Origin: Nakamurella sp. A5-74
Lineage (GTDB): Bacteria; Actinomycetota; Actinomycetes; Mycobacteriales; Nakamurellaceae
Direction: 5' to 3'
NCBI RefSeq assembly: GCF_040438885.1
Contig: NZ_CP159218.1
Coordinates: 248,001 to 312,000 of the forward strand
DNA: 64,000 nt
Position 1 is the stretch's first letter. Each line of letters starts with the position of its first letter. The notes beneath the pieces were generated by a model. That model was not told the DNA's origin and ran no database searches. It saw only the letters and a list, made by a program, of their open reading frames with translations. The position numbers and the translations under genes were made by a program. Positions 10,010 to 18,046 of this stretch are shown piece after piece.

Positions 10010-10933
10010 ATGACCGCTGCGGGAGGGGAGTCGACCCGTGAGGACCTTGTTCGCAGTGCGGCGCGCGATTGGGTTGAGAAACGGTCTTTTGGTGCGACCC
10101 TTCCGATCCGCGGTGTCGACCTGCGATCCGAGTTCCTCTTCGGTGGCGATCAGGTGCGACTCGTTGATCAGGCTGGCATCTGGAAGCCGGCCTGGATGGC
10201 AGCCGCGTTCACGATCCGCACGACTCACACGCCGGCTGGCCAGGAGGCTCCGTACTTCGACGAGATCGGTGCGGATGGTTTGCACAGGTACAAATGGCGC
10301 GGAACGGATCCAAATCATCATCACAACAAGGCTCTCCGCGATGCGATGAAATCGAGGGTTGCGCTCATCTGGTTCATTGGGGCGGAACCCAACGCGTACA
10401 TCCCGATCACCGATGTCTACCTCGTGGCGGAAGAACCCGATCAGCACCAGTTCGTGGTGAGCGTAGGCGACTGGGTCGACCTACGTCCTGACAGTCCTGC
10501 AGAAGGTTGGATCGAGAAGTACCTGCTGACCCAGACGAAGCAGCGCTTGCATCAGCCCATGTTCCGCGTCGGGGTGATCCGTGCCTACGAGCAGCGTTGC
10601 GCCATCTGCGCGCTCAACCATGTCGAGCTCCTGGATGCCGCTCACATCATTCCCGACAGTGACGAAGCCGGAGTCGCGGCCGTTCGGAACGGGTTGGCGC
10701 TGTGCAAGATTCACCATGCGGCATATGACCGTGGGTTCCTCGGGATCCGGCCTGATCTGGTGGTTCAAATTAGGGCTGACCTTCTGCAGGAGAAGGACGG
10801 CCCGATGCTCTTGCACGGGCTACAAGGACGCCACGGCCAGAAGCTCATGACTGTGCCGAAGAGGACTGAAGAGCGCCCGTCGGCCGAGCTTCTCGAGCTC
10901 AGCTGGAACAGGTTTGCGGCCGGCGCGGCCTGA
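10010..10933 (+). CDS. HNH endonuclease (HNH_2-type C-terminus)
   Basis: About 307 residues from the ATG at 10010. The C-terminal third holds an HNH fold: CAIC near residue 200, DAAHIIP near 214, then NGLALCKIHHAAYD near 234-247, with a Cys pair for zinc or structure. The N-terminal domain (RYKWRGTDPNHHHNKALR near residues 92-109, then YIPITDVYLV) is shared by many HNH_2 restriction-like proteins and may recognise DNA or a modified base. It is transcribed divergently from the DUF6361-HKD-helicase operon, so it may be an extra effector of that system or an independent restriction enzyme. The longer upstream reading frame is an antisense shadow of DUF6361. Confidence 0.75.
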   Translation: MTAAGGESTREDLVRSAARDWVEKRSFGATLPIRGVDLRSEFLFGGDQVRLVDQAGIWKPAWMAAAFTIRTTHTPAGQEAPYFDEIGADGLHRYKWRGTDPNHHHNKALRDAMKSRVALIWFIGAEPNAYIPITDVYLVAEEPDQHQFVVSVGDWVDLRPDSPAEGWIEKYLLTQTKQRLHQPMFRVGVIRAYEQRCAICALNHVELLDAAHIIPDSDEAGVAAVRNGLALCKIHHAAYDRGFLGIRPDLVVQIRADLLQEKDGPMLLHGLQGRHGQKLMTVPKRTEERPSAELLELSWNRFAAGAA

Positions 10934-11304
10934 TCTGCGCAGGGCTATGTTGCTTGGGCCCGATTGAAGCGCGCTGTGGCGAACGCTGGCTGGTGCAGTC
11001 ACGATGCCGGCCAGCTTGCGCTCCTAGCCTCGATCTTTCGTCGGGTGGCCGGCTCGGGCTGATCGGGGTCTGTGGACCATTTTGCGCCTCCGGATGTGTT
11101 GCTGGGTAGGGGTTCGGGCCGCGTGTCGCGCGGTGGCGTGGGGTTCCACTGGCCCAGGGGTGTTGCTGATCGTCGCGGGTTCGGGGTGGGTTGGGTGGGT
11201 CAGGTCGGCGCGGGGTGTAGCTGGTTGATCGCTGTGGTGATCAGGTGCGCCCAGGGCGCGTGGGTGGGTAGGCGTAGGCAGGTTCGGTGGGCGTGTCCGG
11301 AAGT
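10934..11304 (-). pseudogene. Spacer with probable IS1380 transposase C-terminal remnant
   Basis: On the minus strand, 11289 down to the TGA at 11200-11202 reads through CLRLPTHAPWAHLITTAI and ends HPAPT. This strongly resembles the C-terminus of actinobacterial IS1380 transposases. The IS1380 gene at 12851-14188 stops abruptly inside the IS3 terminal repeat and lacks such an end, so the fragment is probably its detached tail. Bases 10934-11199 show no further gene or terminal repeat that I can recognise. Confidence 0.5.
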
Positions 11305-11338
11305 TGTCAAGCCGGGTGAGGCCAGCGGGTGTTGAGTT

Positions 11339-12367
11339 TCAGGCTGCGGTGGTCTCCTCGGGTTTCTTGGGTTCGTTGATCCAGGCGGCCGCGGGCAGGT
11401 CGAGGATCTTCGGGTCTCGGTCGGTCGCGAAGCGGCTGGGGTGCCGACCGCGGGCCGCGGTGAGCGTTTCGGATCGTTGTCGGGCCGCGGCTGGGGCGAG
11501 GCCGTAGTGGACGTCGGCGGGGGTGTGCAGTCCGATCCCGCTGTGGGGGCGGTGGTCGTGGTTGTAGTAGTCGACGAACTCGGCGATGAACTCCCGCGCG
11601 GCGTGCAGTGAGGTGAACTGTTCCGGGAACACCGGCGCGTACTTCAGTGTCTTGTTCCAGGCCTCCGAGTAGGGGTTGTCGTTGGACACCCTGGGCCGGG
11701 AATGGGACCTGGTGACTTCCAGATCATCCAGCAGCGCCGCGACGCTCTTGCTGGTCATCGACGTGCCCCGATCGGCGTGTACGACGTGCGGAACACCTTG
11801 GATGCCGAACACCTCGTCCATCAGATCCTTGGCCAGCTCAGCGGTTTCGGTGTGGTGCACGTGCGCCCCGACGATCATCCGGGAGTAGATGTCGATCATC
11901 ACGTAACAGTCGAAATACTTGCCCCGCACCGGGCCTTTCAGTTTCGTGATGTCCCAGGAGTACACCTGCTGCGGTCCCGTCGCGAGCAGTTCCGGGACCT
12001 TCCGTGCCGGGTGGGTCGCTTGTCGGCGCCGGTCCTTGACCTGCGCGTTCCGGTTCAGGATCCGGTACATCGTGGCGATCGAACACAGATACGTGCCCTC
12101 CGCCAGCAAGATCGCGTACACCTGTGTGGGGGGCTTGTCGGCGAACCGGTCGCTGTTGAGGACCCCGAGGACCTGCTGCTGCTCCGCGTCGGTCAGCCGG
12201 TTCACCGGACGGCGACCCGCCCCGGCCGGATCGCTCGGTGCCGCAACCACTTCCAGTCGCGTCAGGCGGGTCAGGCGGTCCTGAGTGGAGCGGGGCAGCC
12301 CGGTCAAAGCTGCTGCCCGCCGGGTGGACACACCGGCCCCGATCAGGTCCTGATGGGTCGATCTCAA
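11339..12367 (-). CDS. IS3-family transposase OrfB (integrase core)
   Basis: A 342-residue rve-type DDE integrase. The catalytic positions are visible as YSWDITKLKG (first Asp, near residue 138), HADRGTSMTS (second Asp, near 197) and YSEAWNKTLKY (Glu, near 232). The spacing between second Asp and Glu is about 35, as in IS3. An N-terminal HTH-like region precedes the core. The TTG start overlaps the orfA stop (TTGA), so translation is probably coupled or frameshifted. No internal stop is seen, so the gene looks functional. Confidence 0.9.
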   Translation of the reverse strand: MRSTHQDLIGAGVSTRRAAALTGLPRSTQDRLTRLTRLEVVAAPSDPAGAGRRPVNRLTDAEQQQVLGVLNSDRFADKPPTQVYAILLAEGTYLCSIATMYRILNRNAQVKDRRRQATHPARKVPELLATGPQQVYSWDITKLKGPVRGKYFDCYVMIDIYSRMIVGAHVHHTETAELAKDLMDEVFGIQGVPHVVHADRGTSMTSKSVAALLDDLEVTRSHSRPRVSNDNPYSEAWNKTLKYAPVFPEQFTSLHAAREFIAEFVDYYNHDHRPHSGIGLHTPADVHYGLAPAAARQRSETLTAARGRHPSRFATDRDPKILDLPAAAWINEPKKPEETTAA

Positions 12368-12795
12368 CGTTTGCGTTGCTGATCGGCGATGTCCGCGCTC
12401 TCGGAGATCTGCTCCAAGAGCGCGTGTGCTTTTCCCATGATGCTCAGCGCCGCATCCGTGGTCGCCAACCGCCGCCGGGCGGCCTCCAGATCCCGCGTCA
12501 ACCTCGCGATCTCGAGCTGATCAGCCGTAGGTCGGGCAACTTTCTCGCCGGCCTGCTTACCGGCCAGCACCCCTGAGTCGCGCAGCTGCCGCCACGCGGT
12601 GATCTGAGAGGAGTAGATGCCCTGCTCCCGCAGATACGCCCCACCGCCGCCCTCACCGCCCTCACGGGCTTGCTCATAGCCGGCCAGGTGCTGCAGTTTC
12701 TCGGCGGGGGTGAACGCCCGACGACGTCGAGGACCACCCTCACGCGGACCAGGAGTAGACATCGTTTCATCCTGGACCATCGATGTTTCCGTCAC
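12364..12795 (-). CDS. IS3-family OrfA (helix-turn-helix)
   Basis: A 143-residue basic protein with a transposase_8-like HTH (FTPAEKLQHL, then YSSQITAWRQLRDSG near residues 61-75) and a C-terminal helical, probably coiled, segment of the kind that mediates OrfA-OrfB contact. Three ATG codons lie near the front (residues 1, 6 and 12); the start is not certain. It ends in a TTGA overlap with orfB. Confidence 0.82.
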   Translation of the reverse strand: MTETSMVQDETMSTPGPREGGPRRRRAFTPAEKLQHLAGYEQAREGGEGGGGAYLREQGIYSSQITAWRQLRDSGVLAGKQAGEKVARPTADQLEIARLTRDLEAARRRLATTDAALSIMGKAHALLEQISESADIADQQRKR

Positions 12796-12850
12796 TTCGA
12801 ACCTCTAGATCTCGCCCTGCGTCAGGCGGACTTGCAATGAACCACTGGCC

Positions 12851-14188
12851 TCACCTCAGCCTGACACGCAGGGGTCGGGCAAGGCGGCCGGCGGTCGCGA
12901 ACAGCCTGAGTCGCAGTCGTTTCGGTTCCCACACAGCGGCTTTCGTGCCGTGCAGGGCCAGTAGCTGCAGCCACGCGGTGAGCTGCCCGGCGAGCAGGGC
13001 GATCGCCAACCAGATGCGGTTCTGGGCGAAGTCGTGGAGCGGGAAATTCCGCAGACCGGTGTCTTTCGCGTTGCGGATGCGGTCCTCGCAGCGGGCTCGG
13101 CGGCGGTGGCGTAGTTCCAGGTCGGCGAGTTGCCCGCGGCTGGTGTTCGTCGCGAACGCGGTGAGCCGGTTCCCGTCGAGGTCGGTGAAGCGCAGCTGCG
13201 CACCGGGGTGTGGGCGTTCGGCCCGCACGATCACCCGCATCCCGGCCGGCCAACCGGTCAGGTCCAGCACGCCGGTCACGTCGGTGACCCACGCGCCTTC
13301 GCGTTGCACCCCGCCCGGGTCGTAAGCCGGGGTCCACGCCGCCGCGGGCAGCGCCCGGATCCGCGCTTCATGGCGGGTGTTCAGAGCGAACCCGACCGAG
13401 TACTGCAACCGGCGGCGGGTCAACCAGTCCAGGACCTCGTGGGTACCCCCCGCGCCGTCGGTGCGGATCAACACCTTTCGGCCAGGCCGGGCACCGAATG
13501 GCAGCTGCTTCAACGCTTGCCGGATCACAATGAGGTGATCGGCTGCGGTGTTCGCACCGGCGTTCCCGGCCCGCAACACACCGGCGGCGGCTTCACCGGT
13601 CCCGCCGGGTCCGTGGTCGATGAACGCCAGCAACGGATGGAACCCGAACCCCTTCTTGTGGGTCGGCGCCGCGAGTTCCTTGTCAGAATGAGCGGTCACC
13701 AACGTCGCGTCCAGATCGATGATCACCGGACGCTCCGCGGACACCTCGTGGATCGGGGACCCCTGACCGCGCAGCGCCCACACCTGTTGCCGCACCACAG
13801 CCGTCGCAGCGCCGATCGCGGCGAGAACGTTGTCCGCGTCGGCTGCGAGTCGGTCGATGGTGCGGGACACCGTCGGATCCGATGCGACCGACCCGAACAG
13901 GCCCGGCTCGGCCCGCAATAACGCGATGTCGGCCAGACAGTCACCGCCCACCGCCATCGAAATGGCCAGATCCAGCACTACTTTCCCCGGATCATGCACC
14001 GCCAACCGCGGCCGCCACGGCGCCAACACCTGCGACATCGCCCGGTCCAGACCGATCCGTGCCGCCGTCGCGGTCAACAACACCGAACCGGCATGGGACA
14101 CCACACCCGACGCGGACTGATCAACACGGACCCGCGGATACAACGAGGTAGAGTTCGACACCAGAAAGGTGCTCCTGATCTTCAGCAC
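12851..14188 (-). pseudogene. IS1380-family transposase, 3' end displaced by the IS3 element
   Basis: 445 residues of an IS1380-type DDE transposase: VIIDLDATLVTAHSDKE near residue 172 (first Asp), LIRTDGAGG near 240 (second Asp), and RCEDRIRNAKDTG near 366 (Glu). The protein ends LARPLRVRLR with its stop lying inside the IS3 terminal repeat. The expected tail resembling LPTHAPWAH appears instead at 11200-11289, beyond the IS3 element. I therefore read the gene as interrupted near its 3' end. The catalytic residues are intact, so partial activity cannot be excluded. The GTG start is the longest option. Confidence 0.68.
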
Positions 14189-14236
14189 GGACGGTCCCTA
14201 GACAAGACCTATCCTTGCAGGTCAGAGCACCTTTCT
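14163..14236. promoter_or_regulatory. Inverted repeat at the IS1380 transposase promoter
   Basis: A perfect 12-base inverted repeat, AGAAAGGTGCTC (14163-14174) and GAGCACCTTTCT (14225-14236), spans the transposase start and the outer end of the IS1380 element. It may be part of the element terminus or an operator for the transposase. The matching opposite terminus could not be located. Confidence 0.45.
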
Positions 14237-14360
14237 GCTTCACCGACACACACCCTCAAGAACCCCGCGATGAAAGCACGAGGCTAGACCGAACGATCTG
14301 CCTCTGGCAGTGTGCTGGGAGGGCTCGCAGCAGCGAACCAGACGTGACGGGGGTGGAACG

Positions 14361-14858
14361 GTGACGGACGCTGGTGGAACGGTGCGCCCACCGGATTCCG
14401 GTGCTGAGACAGTTCCCTGGTTCGGCCCGCTCCCGCCACCCGGAGCTTCCGAGCCCCAGCCGACGCCTCCGGCCCTGGACGAACCCGATGGCAGTGGCCC
14501 AGCTGATGAACAAACGGAGCCGCCTGCAGATTCAGTTCTATCTGCGCAGCTCCGAGCAGACGTCGTCCGTAGCTGGTCGTGGGCCGCCTCGGTAGCGCGG
14601 ATCACGCAGATCACCGCGATCGAGATCAATCTGTCTGCTCCCGTCGTCCGCGCGCGAGTGACCGCCAAGCTTCGTGACACCGACCTCGAGTTCGGCGCCG
14701 TGACCGTCTACGAGGGCCCACTCAACGCGGGCACGCGAACACGGCGGTCGGTCCACGTTCCGCTCTCGCCAAGCTCATGTTCCTTGGTCACCGAGCGATA
14801 CGGCGCCGAGTTGAGTCTGGTGGTCGAGGACCTGGACACGTCCCAACGACTGATGTAG
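14361..14858 (+). CDS. Hypothetical protein with Pro-rich N-terminus, paired with ATPase
   Basis: About 165 residues from the GTG at 14361, which has a GGTGGAA site just upstream; a longer start at 14310 is less likely. The first 65 residues are rich in Pro, Gly, Glu and Asp and likely disordered. The rest is predicted beta-rich (APVVRARVTAKLRDTDLE, VYEGPLNAGTRTRRSVHVPL). That pattern is reminiscent of the N-terminal domain of some large DUF4011-type helicases, but the match is weak. Only 60 bases separate it from the ATPase, so the two may act as one module beside the IS elements. Confidence 0.5.
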   Translation: MTDAGGTVRPPDSGAETVPWFGPLPPPGASEPQPTPPALDEPDGSGPADEQTEPPADSVLSAQLRADVVRSWSWAASVARITQITAIEINLSAPVVRARVTAKLRDTDLEFGAVTVYEGPLNAGTRTRRSVHVPLSPSSCSLVTERYGAELSLVVEDLDTSQRLM

Positions 14859-14860
14859 CC

Positions 14861-14912
14861 GAATCTAATCGAGACTAAAGCGTCTAAAAGAATCTAAAGC
14901 AGATGCTAGGGT
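14861..14912 (+). promoter_or_regulatory. CTAA iterons and -10 hexamer of the ATPase gene
   Basis: Four CTAA cores lie at 14865, 14875, 14884 and 14894, spaced 10, 9 and 10 bases apart, so they face one side of the helix. They stand out as AT-rich in GC-rich DNA. A -10 hexamer TAGGGT follows at 14907-14912, placing the transcript start at about the A of the ATG (14919), so the mRNA is probably leaderless and the iterons overlap the -35 zone. Confidence 0.6.
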
Positions 14913-14918
14913 GACCAG

Positions 14919-16034
14919 ATGTCGAACCCCTTCCATGCCAGCTTCGGAGTGAGCCCGCCGTTGCTCGTCGGCAGGGAACAGGTCATCCAGGACTTCGAGG
15001 AAGCGCTCGAGGACGGTCCCGGCTCCGCCGGCCGCGCGACGCTCTACACCGGCGCCCGTGGATCAGGGAAAACGGTCATGCTGAACGCGATCGAGGGCCG
15101 TGCGCGTGAGCGCGGCTGGCTGGTGGTCAGCGAGACCGCCACAGCTGGGTTCATCGATCGGATCACCACCCAGCATCTCCCCCGGCTACTGCGCGACTTC
15201 GACCCAGCAGCGGTCAGGCGCCGGCTGACCGGGGTCACGGCGCCATTGCGAATCGGTGGTGTCACCTGGGAGACGATCGAGGCCCACGTGATTCAGGCCG
15301 GCCTGCGCAATCAGATCGAGGTGTTGACCGATCTGCTCGTCGATCACGACACCGGCATCCTGATCACGCTGGATGAGATCCACCGCAACCAGATCGCGGA
15401 CCTGCGTGAGTTGGCGACCACCGTGCAGCACGCCTTCCGCGAAGGTCGCGAACTCGCCTTCGTCGGCGCGGGTCTGGCCGCCGGGATCAGCGACATCGTC
15501 AATGACGACGTACTGACCTTCCTACGGCGAGCCGAGCGCCACACCCTCGGCACCGTCTCCCGCAGCGAAGTCGAACGCGCCTTCCGCGAACCCATCGAAG
15601 CCGCCGGTAGAAAGATCGGATCAGCGGCGCTCAGCACCATGGTGGACGGCGCCGACGGCTACCCCTTCCTGCTGCAACTTGTCGGTGCACAAACCTGGCG
15701 TCTGCACCCGCAGGAGCAGGTGATCACCGAGGACGACGCGACGGAAGGAGTTCGCCGCGCTCTCAGGCGACTCGGAACGCTCGTCCACGAACCGGCGTTG
15801 AGCGATGTCTCCGCGATCGACAAGATGTTCCTGATGGCCATGGCTCGCGATGACGGACCGTCGACAATGGGGGACGTCCAACGCCGAATGGACGTCGTGG
15901 CCAACTACGCCAGCCAGTACCGGCTACGCCTCATCGCGGCCGAACTGATCCACTCGACCCGCCGCGGGTACGTGGATTTCTCCCTGCCGTACTTGCGCGA
16001 ACATCTGCGCGAACAAGCTGCCGTAGACAGCTGA
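14919..16034 (+). CDS. AAA/STAND-like ATPase
   Basis: A 371-residue P-loop ATPase. Walker A GARGSGKT lies at residues 45-52, Walker B ILITLDEIH near 149-157, and a sensor-like FVGAGLA near 183. A helical region with DGYPFLLQLVGAQTW near 255 and a winged-helix-like C-terminus (MGDVQRRMDVVANYASQYRLRL) follow, the layout of ORC/STAND-type ATPases. There is no attached effector domain. The start is chosen from the leaderless promoter. It follows the unknown 14361 gene. A role in defence or mobile-element control is possible from location but not shown. Confidence 0.7.
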   Translation: MSNPFHASFGVSPPLLVGREQVIQDFEEALEDGPGSAGRATLYTGARGSGKTVMLNAIEGRARERGWLVVSETATAGFIDRITTQHLPRLLRDFDPAAVRRRLTGVTAPLRIGGVTWETIEAHVIQAGLRNQIEVLTDLLVDHDTGILITLDEIHRNQIADLRELATTVQHAFREGRELAFVGAGLAAGISDIVNDDVLTFLRRAERHTLGTVSRSEVERAFREPIEAAGRKIGSAALSTMVDGADGYPFLLQLVGAQTWRLHPQEQVITEDDATEGVRRALRRLGTLVHEPALSDVSAIDKMFLMAMARDDGPSTMGDVQRRMDVVANYASQYRLRLIAAELIHSTRRGYVDFSLPYLREHLREQAAVDS

Positions 16035-16118
16035 GTCCTCCATGCGCGGTGTTGACCGACCGTCGAAGCCCCTGTCCGGCACGATCTCTGCCGATCCCGC
16101 ACGACGATCGGCGACGCG

Positions 16119-17348
16119 TCACGGCAGCCCGGCCCGGTCGAACTCCTGCAGCAGTCTGGGACGACGCCGGTGGGTGTCGCGCAGCTCTGCCACGAACGCA
16201 TCGATGTCGGCCGCTCTGTTCGTGCCGGCCGCAAGCTTGCGCATCTTCCGCAGACGCTGCGCGGCGGCCCGATAATTGCGCGCGTCTGCGTCGACGAGGG
16301 TTTCGTCCACCAGTCGTTGATGGACTGGCAGGACAGCGAGCGGGTCGAGCTTCTCGTAAGCCTTGATCAGCTCACTCCAGGTGGTGGCGCTGGTGAGGGC
16401 GAGCGATTGCGCGAGCCGCCACGCCCACTCGACGTCGTTCAGGGTGCCGAGCACGAAAGTGACGCTGTCACTGGGATTGTCAGCCAGTGTGGCCATCACC
16501 TCGTCGCGGTGTTCCGGCCAGGCAGCGCCCGTCGCCCGGTGCAGGTTGGCCGCTGTGACCGCTGAGGGCCAGTGCCGGAACACCCGGAGTCGGGCCGCCA
16601 ACACTTCATTCGGCCGATGCTCCTCCAGCAGCCTGCACCAGTGCGAGGCAGCGGTGAGCGACTGGTGTCCGCGGTCGAACTCGACGGCCTGCTCGGCCCA
16701 GTCGATCGCGAGATCGACCTCACCGATCTCCTGGAAGGCCTTGGCGGTGTCCGTCAGCCACGCGGCGACCTTCCGGCTCCTGGCATGTGTACGGATGATC
16801 GCGTCGATGTCGCGATCGAGGACGGCCAACCGCCGGGCGTTGTGGTCCAGCGTGAACCACTCGTGGGCGTGCCCGGAACCGAACCGCGCATCATCGGAGG
16901 CGCGTGGACCGAGAGAGGCCGCGATCGCGTCCAGCCGCGCCCGGTAGGTGACCATGCCGCGCTCTCCCAGAGCGGGTGCGTAGGCGACCGGATCGAGTTC
17001 GAAATAGTCGACCACCCCCTCGAACTGGAACTTGATCATCCAGTCCACCAGTTTGACCGGGGCGACGTTCGCGGTCGCCGCGACCTGCGGGTGGAGTGCC
17101 AGCAGCCGATGGCAGACGTCGCCGATGATGCCGCTGGAATCGTCAGCACGGGCGATCACTGTGCATGCGCTGGCCAGCGCCTTGTGGGTGACGGCGTAGA
17201 CCTCTGCAGGATCTGCCGTGTTGATTGCTGCTTCCAGGATGTCGACACCTCGGTGCATGTCGTGTCCGTGGGCGTTCGCCGCGTCCCAGCGGTGCGACTC
17301 CGCGCGGGAGCGCATCAACGGCAGGACGTCGTCGGCGAGGGTGGTCAT
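16119..17348 (-). CDS. DUF6880 family protein
   Basis: About 409 residues from the ATG at 17348, which has GGAG nearby; an alternative TTG at 17417 would overlap the preceding stop as TTGA. The sequence is helical, TPR/HEAT-like, with signatures I associate with DUF6880: HGRDMH-like AHGHDMHRGVDILE, VDWMIKFQFEG, AIDWAEQAVEFDRG and the end DTHRRRPRLLQEFDRAGLP. This module often accompanies SWIM zinc-finger proteins in actinobacteria, but no Cys-rich SWIM motif is present here. It is the third gene of the toxin-immunity run; its role there is unknown. Confidence 0.62.
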   Translation of the reverse strand: MTTLADDVLPLMRSRAESHRWDAANAHGHDMHRGVDILEAAINTADPAEVYAVTHKALASACTVIARADDSSGIIGDVCHRLLALHPQVAATANVAPVKLVDWMIKFQFEGVVDYFELDPVAYAPALGERGMVTYRARLDAIAASLGPRASDDARFGSGHAHEWFTLDHNARRLAVLDRDIDAIIRTHARSRKVAAWLTDTAKAFQEIGEVDLAIDWAEQAVEFDRGHQSLTAASHWCRLLEEHRPNEVLAARLRVFRHWPSAVTAANLHRATGAAWPEHRDEVMATLADNPSDSVTFVLGTLNDVEWAWRLAQSLALTSATTWSELIKAYEKLDPLAVLPVHQRLVDETLVDADARNYRAAAQRLRKMRKLAAGTNRAADIDAFVAELRDTHRRRPRLLQEFDRAGLP

Positions 17349-17413
17349 GTCGGCTCCGATCTCACCGAGGATCTTCTGATGGCAGTCTGCGGACCATCTT
17401 CGCGGTCCCAGTA

Positions 17414-18046
17414 TCAATCGCGGGCGAACCAGGGATCGGACATGTCCGGGTCCGTTCCGGCGCGCTTCCAGTTCTCGAGGACTCGCTCGAAGGCTCGATG
17501 TTGATCCGGCCAGGGTTTGAAGTCGTCGGAGTAGACGATGATCCCGGTATCCGCCAGTCCGAGCAGCATGCCACCGACCACGTTGTGCACCAACTGGTCC
17601 GGCGCATCTGGCAGTGCAGCTCTGATGCGATCGACGACGGCCCAGAGCCCCTCGTAGTCGTCGTCCATCTCGCGGGAGAGGGCGTCCGCGTCCCGAATTG
17701 CGAGGGCGACGAGGCCCACGAATCCGGAAGGAAGATCACTGCCATCGCCCTTGCCCTGCATGTGGTATCTGCCGTCGGGCCCCCATTGACGGCGCAGGAC
17801 GAGTTCGTCGGTGGGTGAACCCGTCGTGAACCCCGTGAAGTCCTGACCGTTTGAGTTCCCGGCAGGATTGAGCAGCCGGACCCCCGCGAACCCCAGCCCA
17901 CGGACCACGCCTTCGACGATGGCTTCCCGCTCCGGGTGCGACCCAACTCGATCGATCACGGCACGCAGGGGCACGTCCGAGTCATCTACTGCGCGGCTGA
18001 TCGATTCTGCGAGCGCAACGGCTGCGGCAAGGGTCTGCTGGGTCAT
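17414..18046 (-). CDS. Probable immunity protein of the 18043 toxin
   Basis: A 210-residue soluble protein starting at the ATG whose ATGA overlaps the toxin stop. That tight coupling and position immediately after a WXG100-like polymorphic toxin is the usual arrangement of a cognate immunity gene. No family is recognised. It is acidic and helical with repeated MDDDYEGLW/DDFKPWPDQ-type segments and no signal peptide, so it would act in the cytoplasm of the producer. Frame upstream of 18046 belongs to the toxin in another frame and should not be included. Confidence 0.55.
   Translation of the reverse strand: MTQQTLAAAVALAESISRAVDDSDVPLRAVIDRVGSHPEREAIVEGVVRGLGFAGVRLLNPAGNSNGQDFTGFTTGSPTDELVLRRQWGPDGRYHMQGKGDGSDLPSGFVGLVALAIRDADALSREMDDDYEGLWAVVDRIRAALPDAPDQLVHNVVGGMLLGLADTGIIVYSDDFKPWPDQHRAFERVLENWKRAGTDPDMSDPWFARD

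Larger units (their letters stand above)
11305..12866 (-). mobile_element. IS3-family insertion sequence
   Basis: The element carries orfA (12364-12795) and orfB (11339-12367). Imperfect terminal inverted repeats were found by eye: one begins TGTCAAGCCGGGTGAGG at 11305, the other begins TGTCAGGCTGAGGTGAGG on the minus strand at 12866. They share GGTGAGGCCAG after a one-base shift. No 3-4 base target duplication is visible, so the exact ends or later rearrangement remain open. It appears inserted in the 3' end of the IS1380 transposase gene. Confidence 0.6.

Noticed and set aside
12820-12840. Possible IS1380 terminal repeat (GACTTGCAATGA against GACCTGCAAGGA near 14219)
   Set aside because: The site lies inside the IS3 element as defined by its own terminal repeats, so the 10-of-12 match is probably chance.
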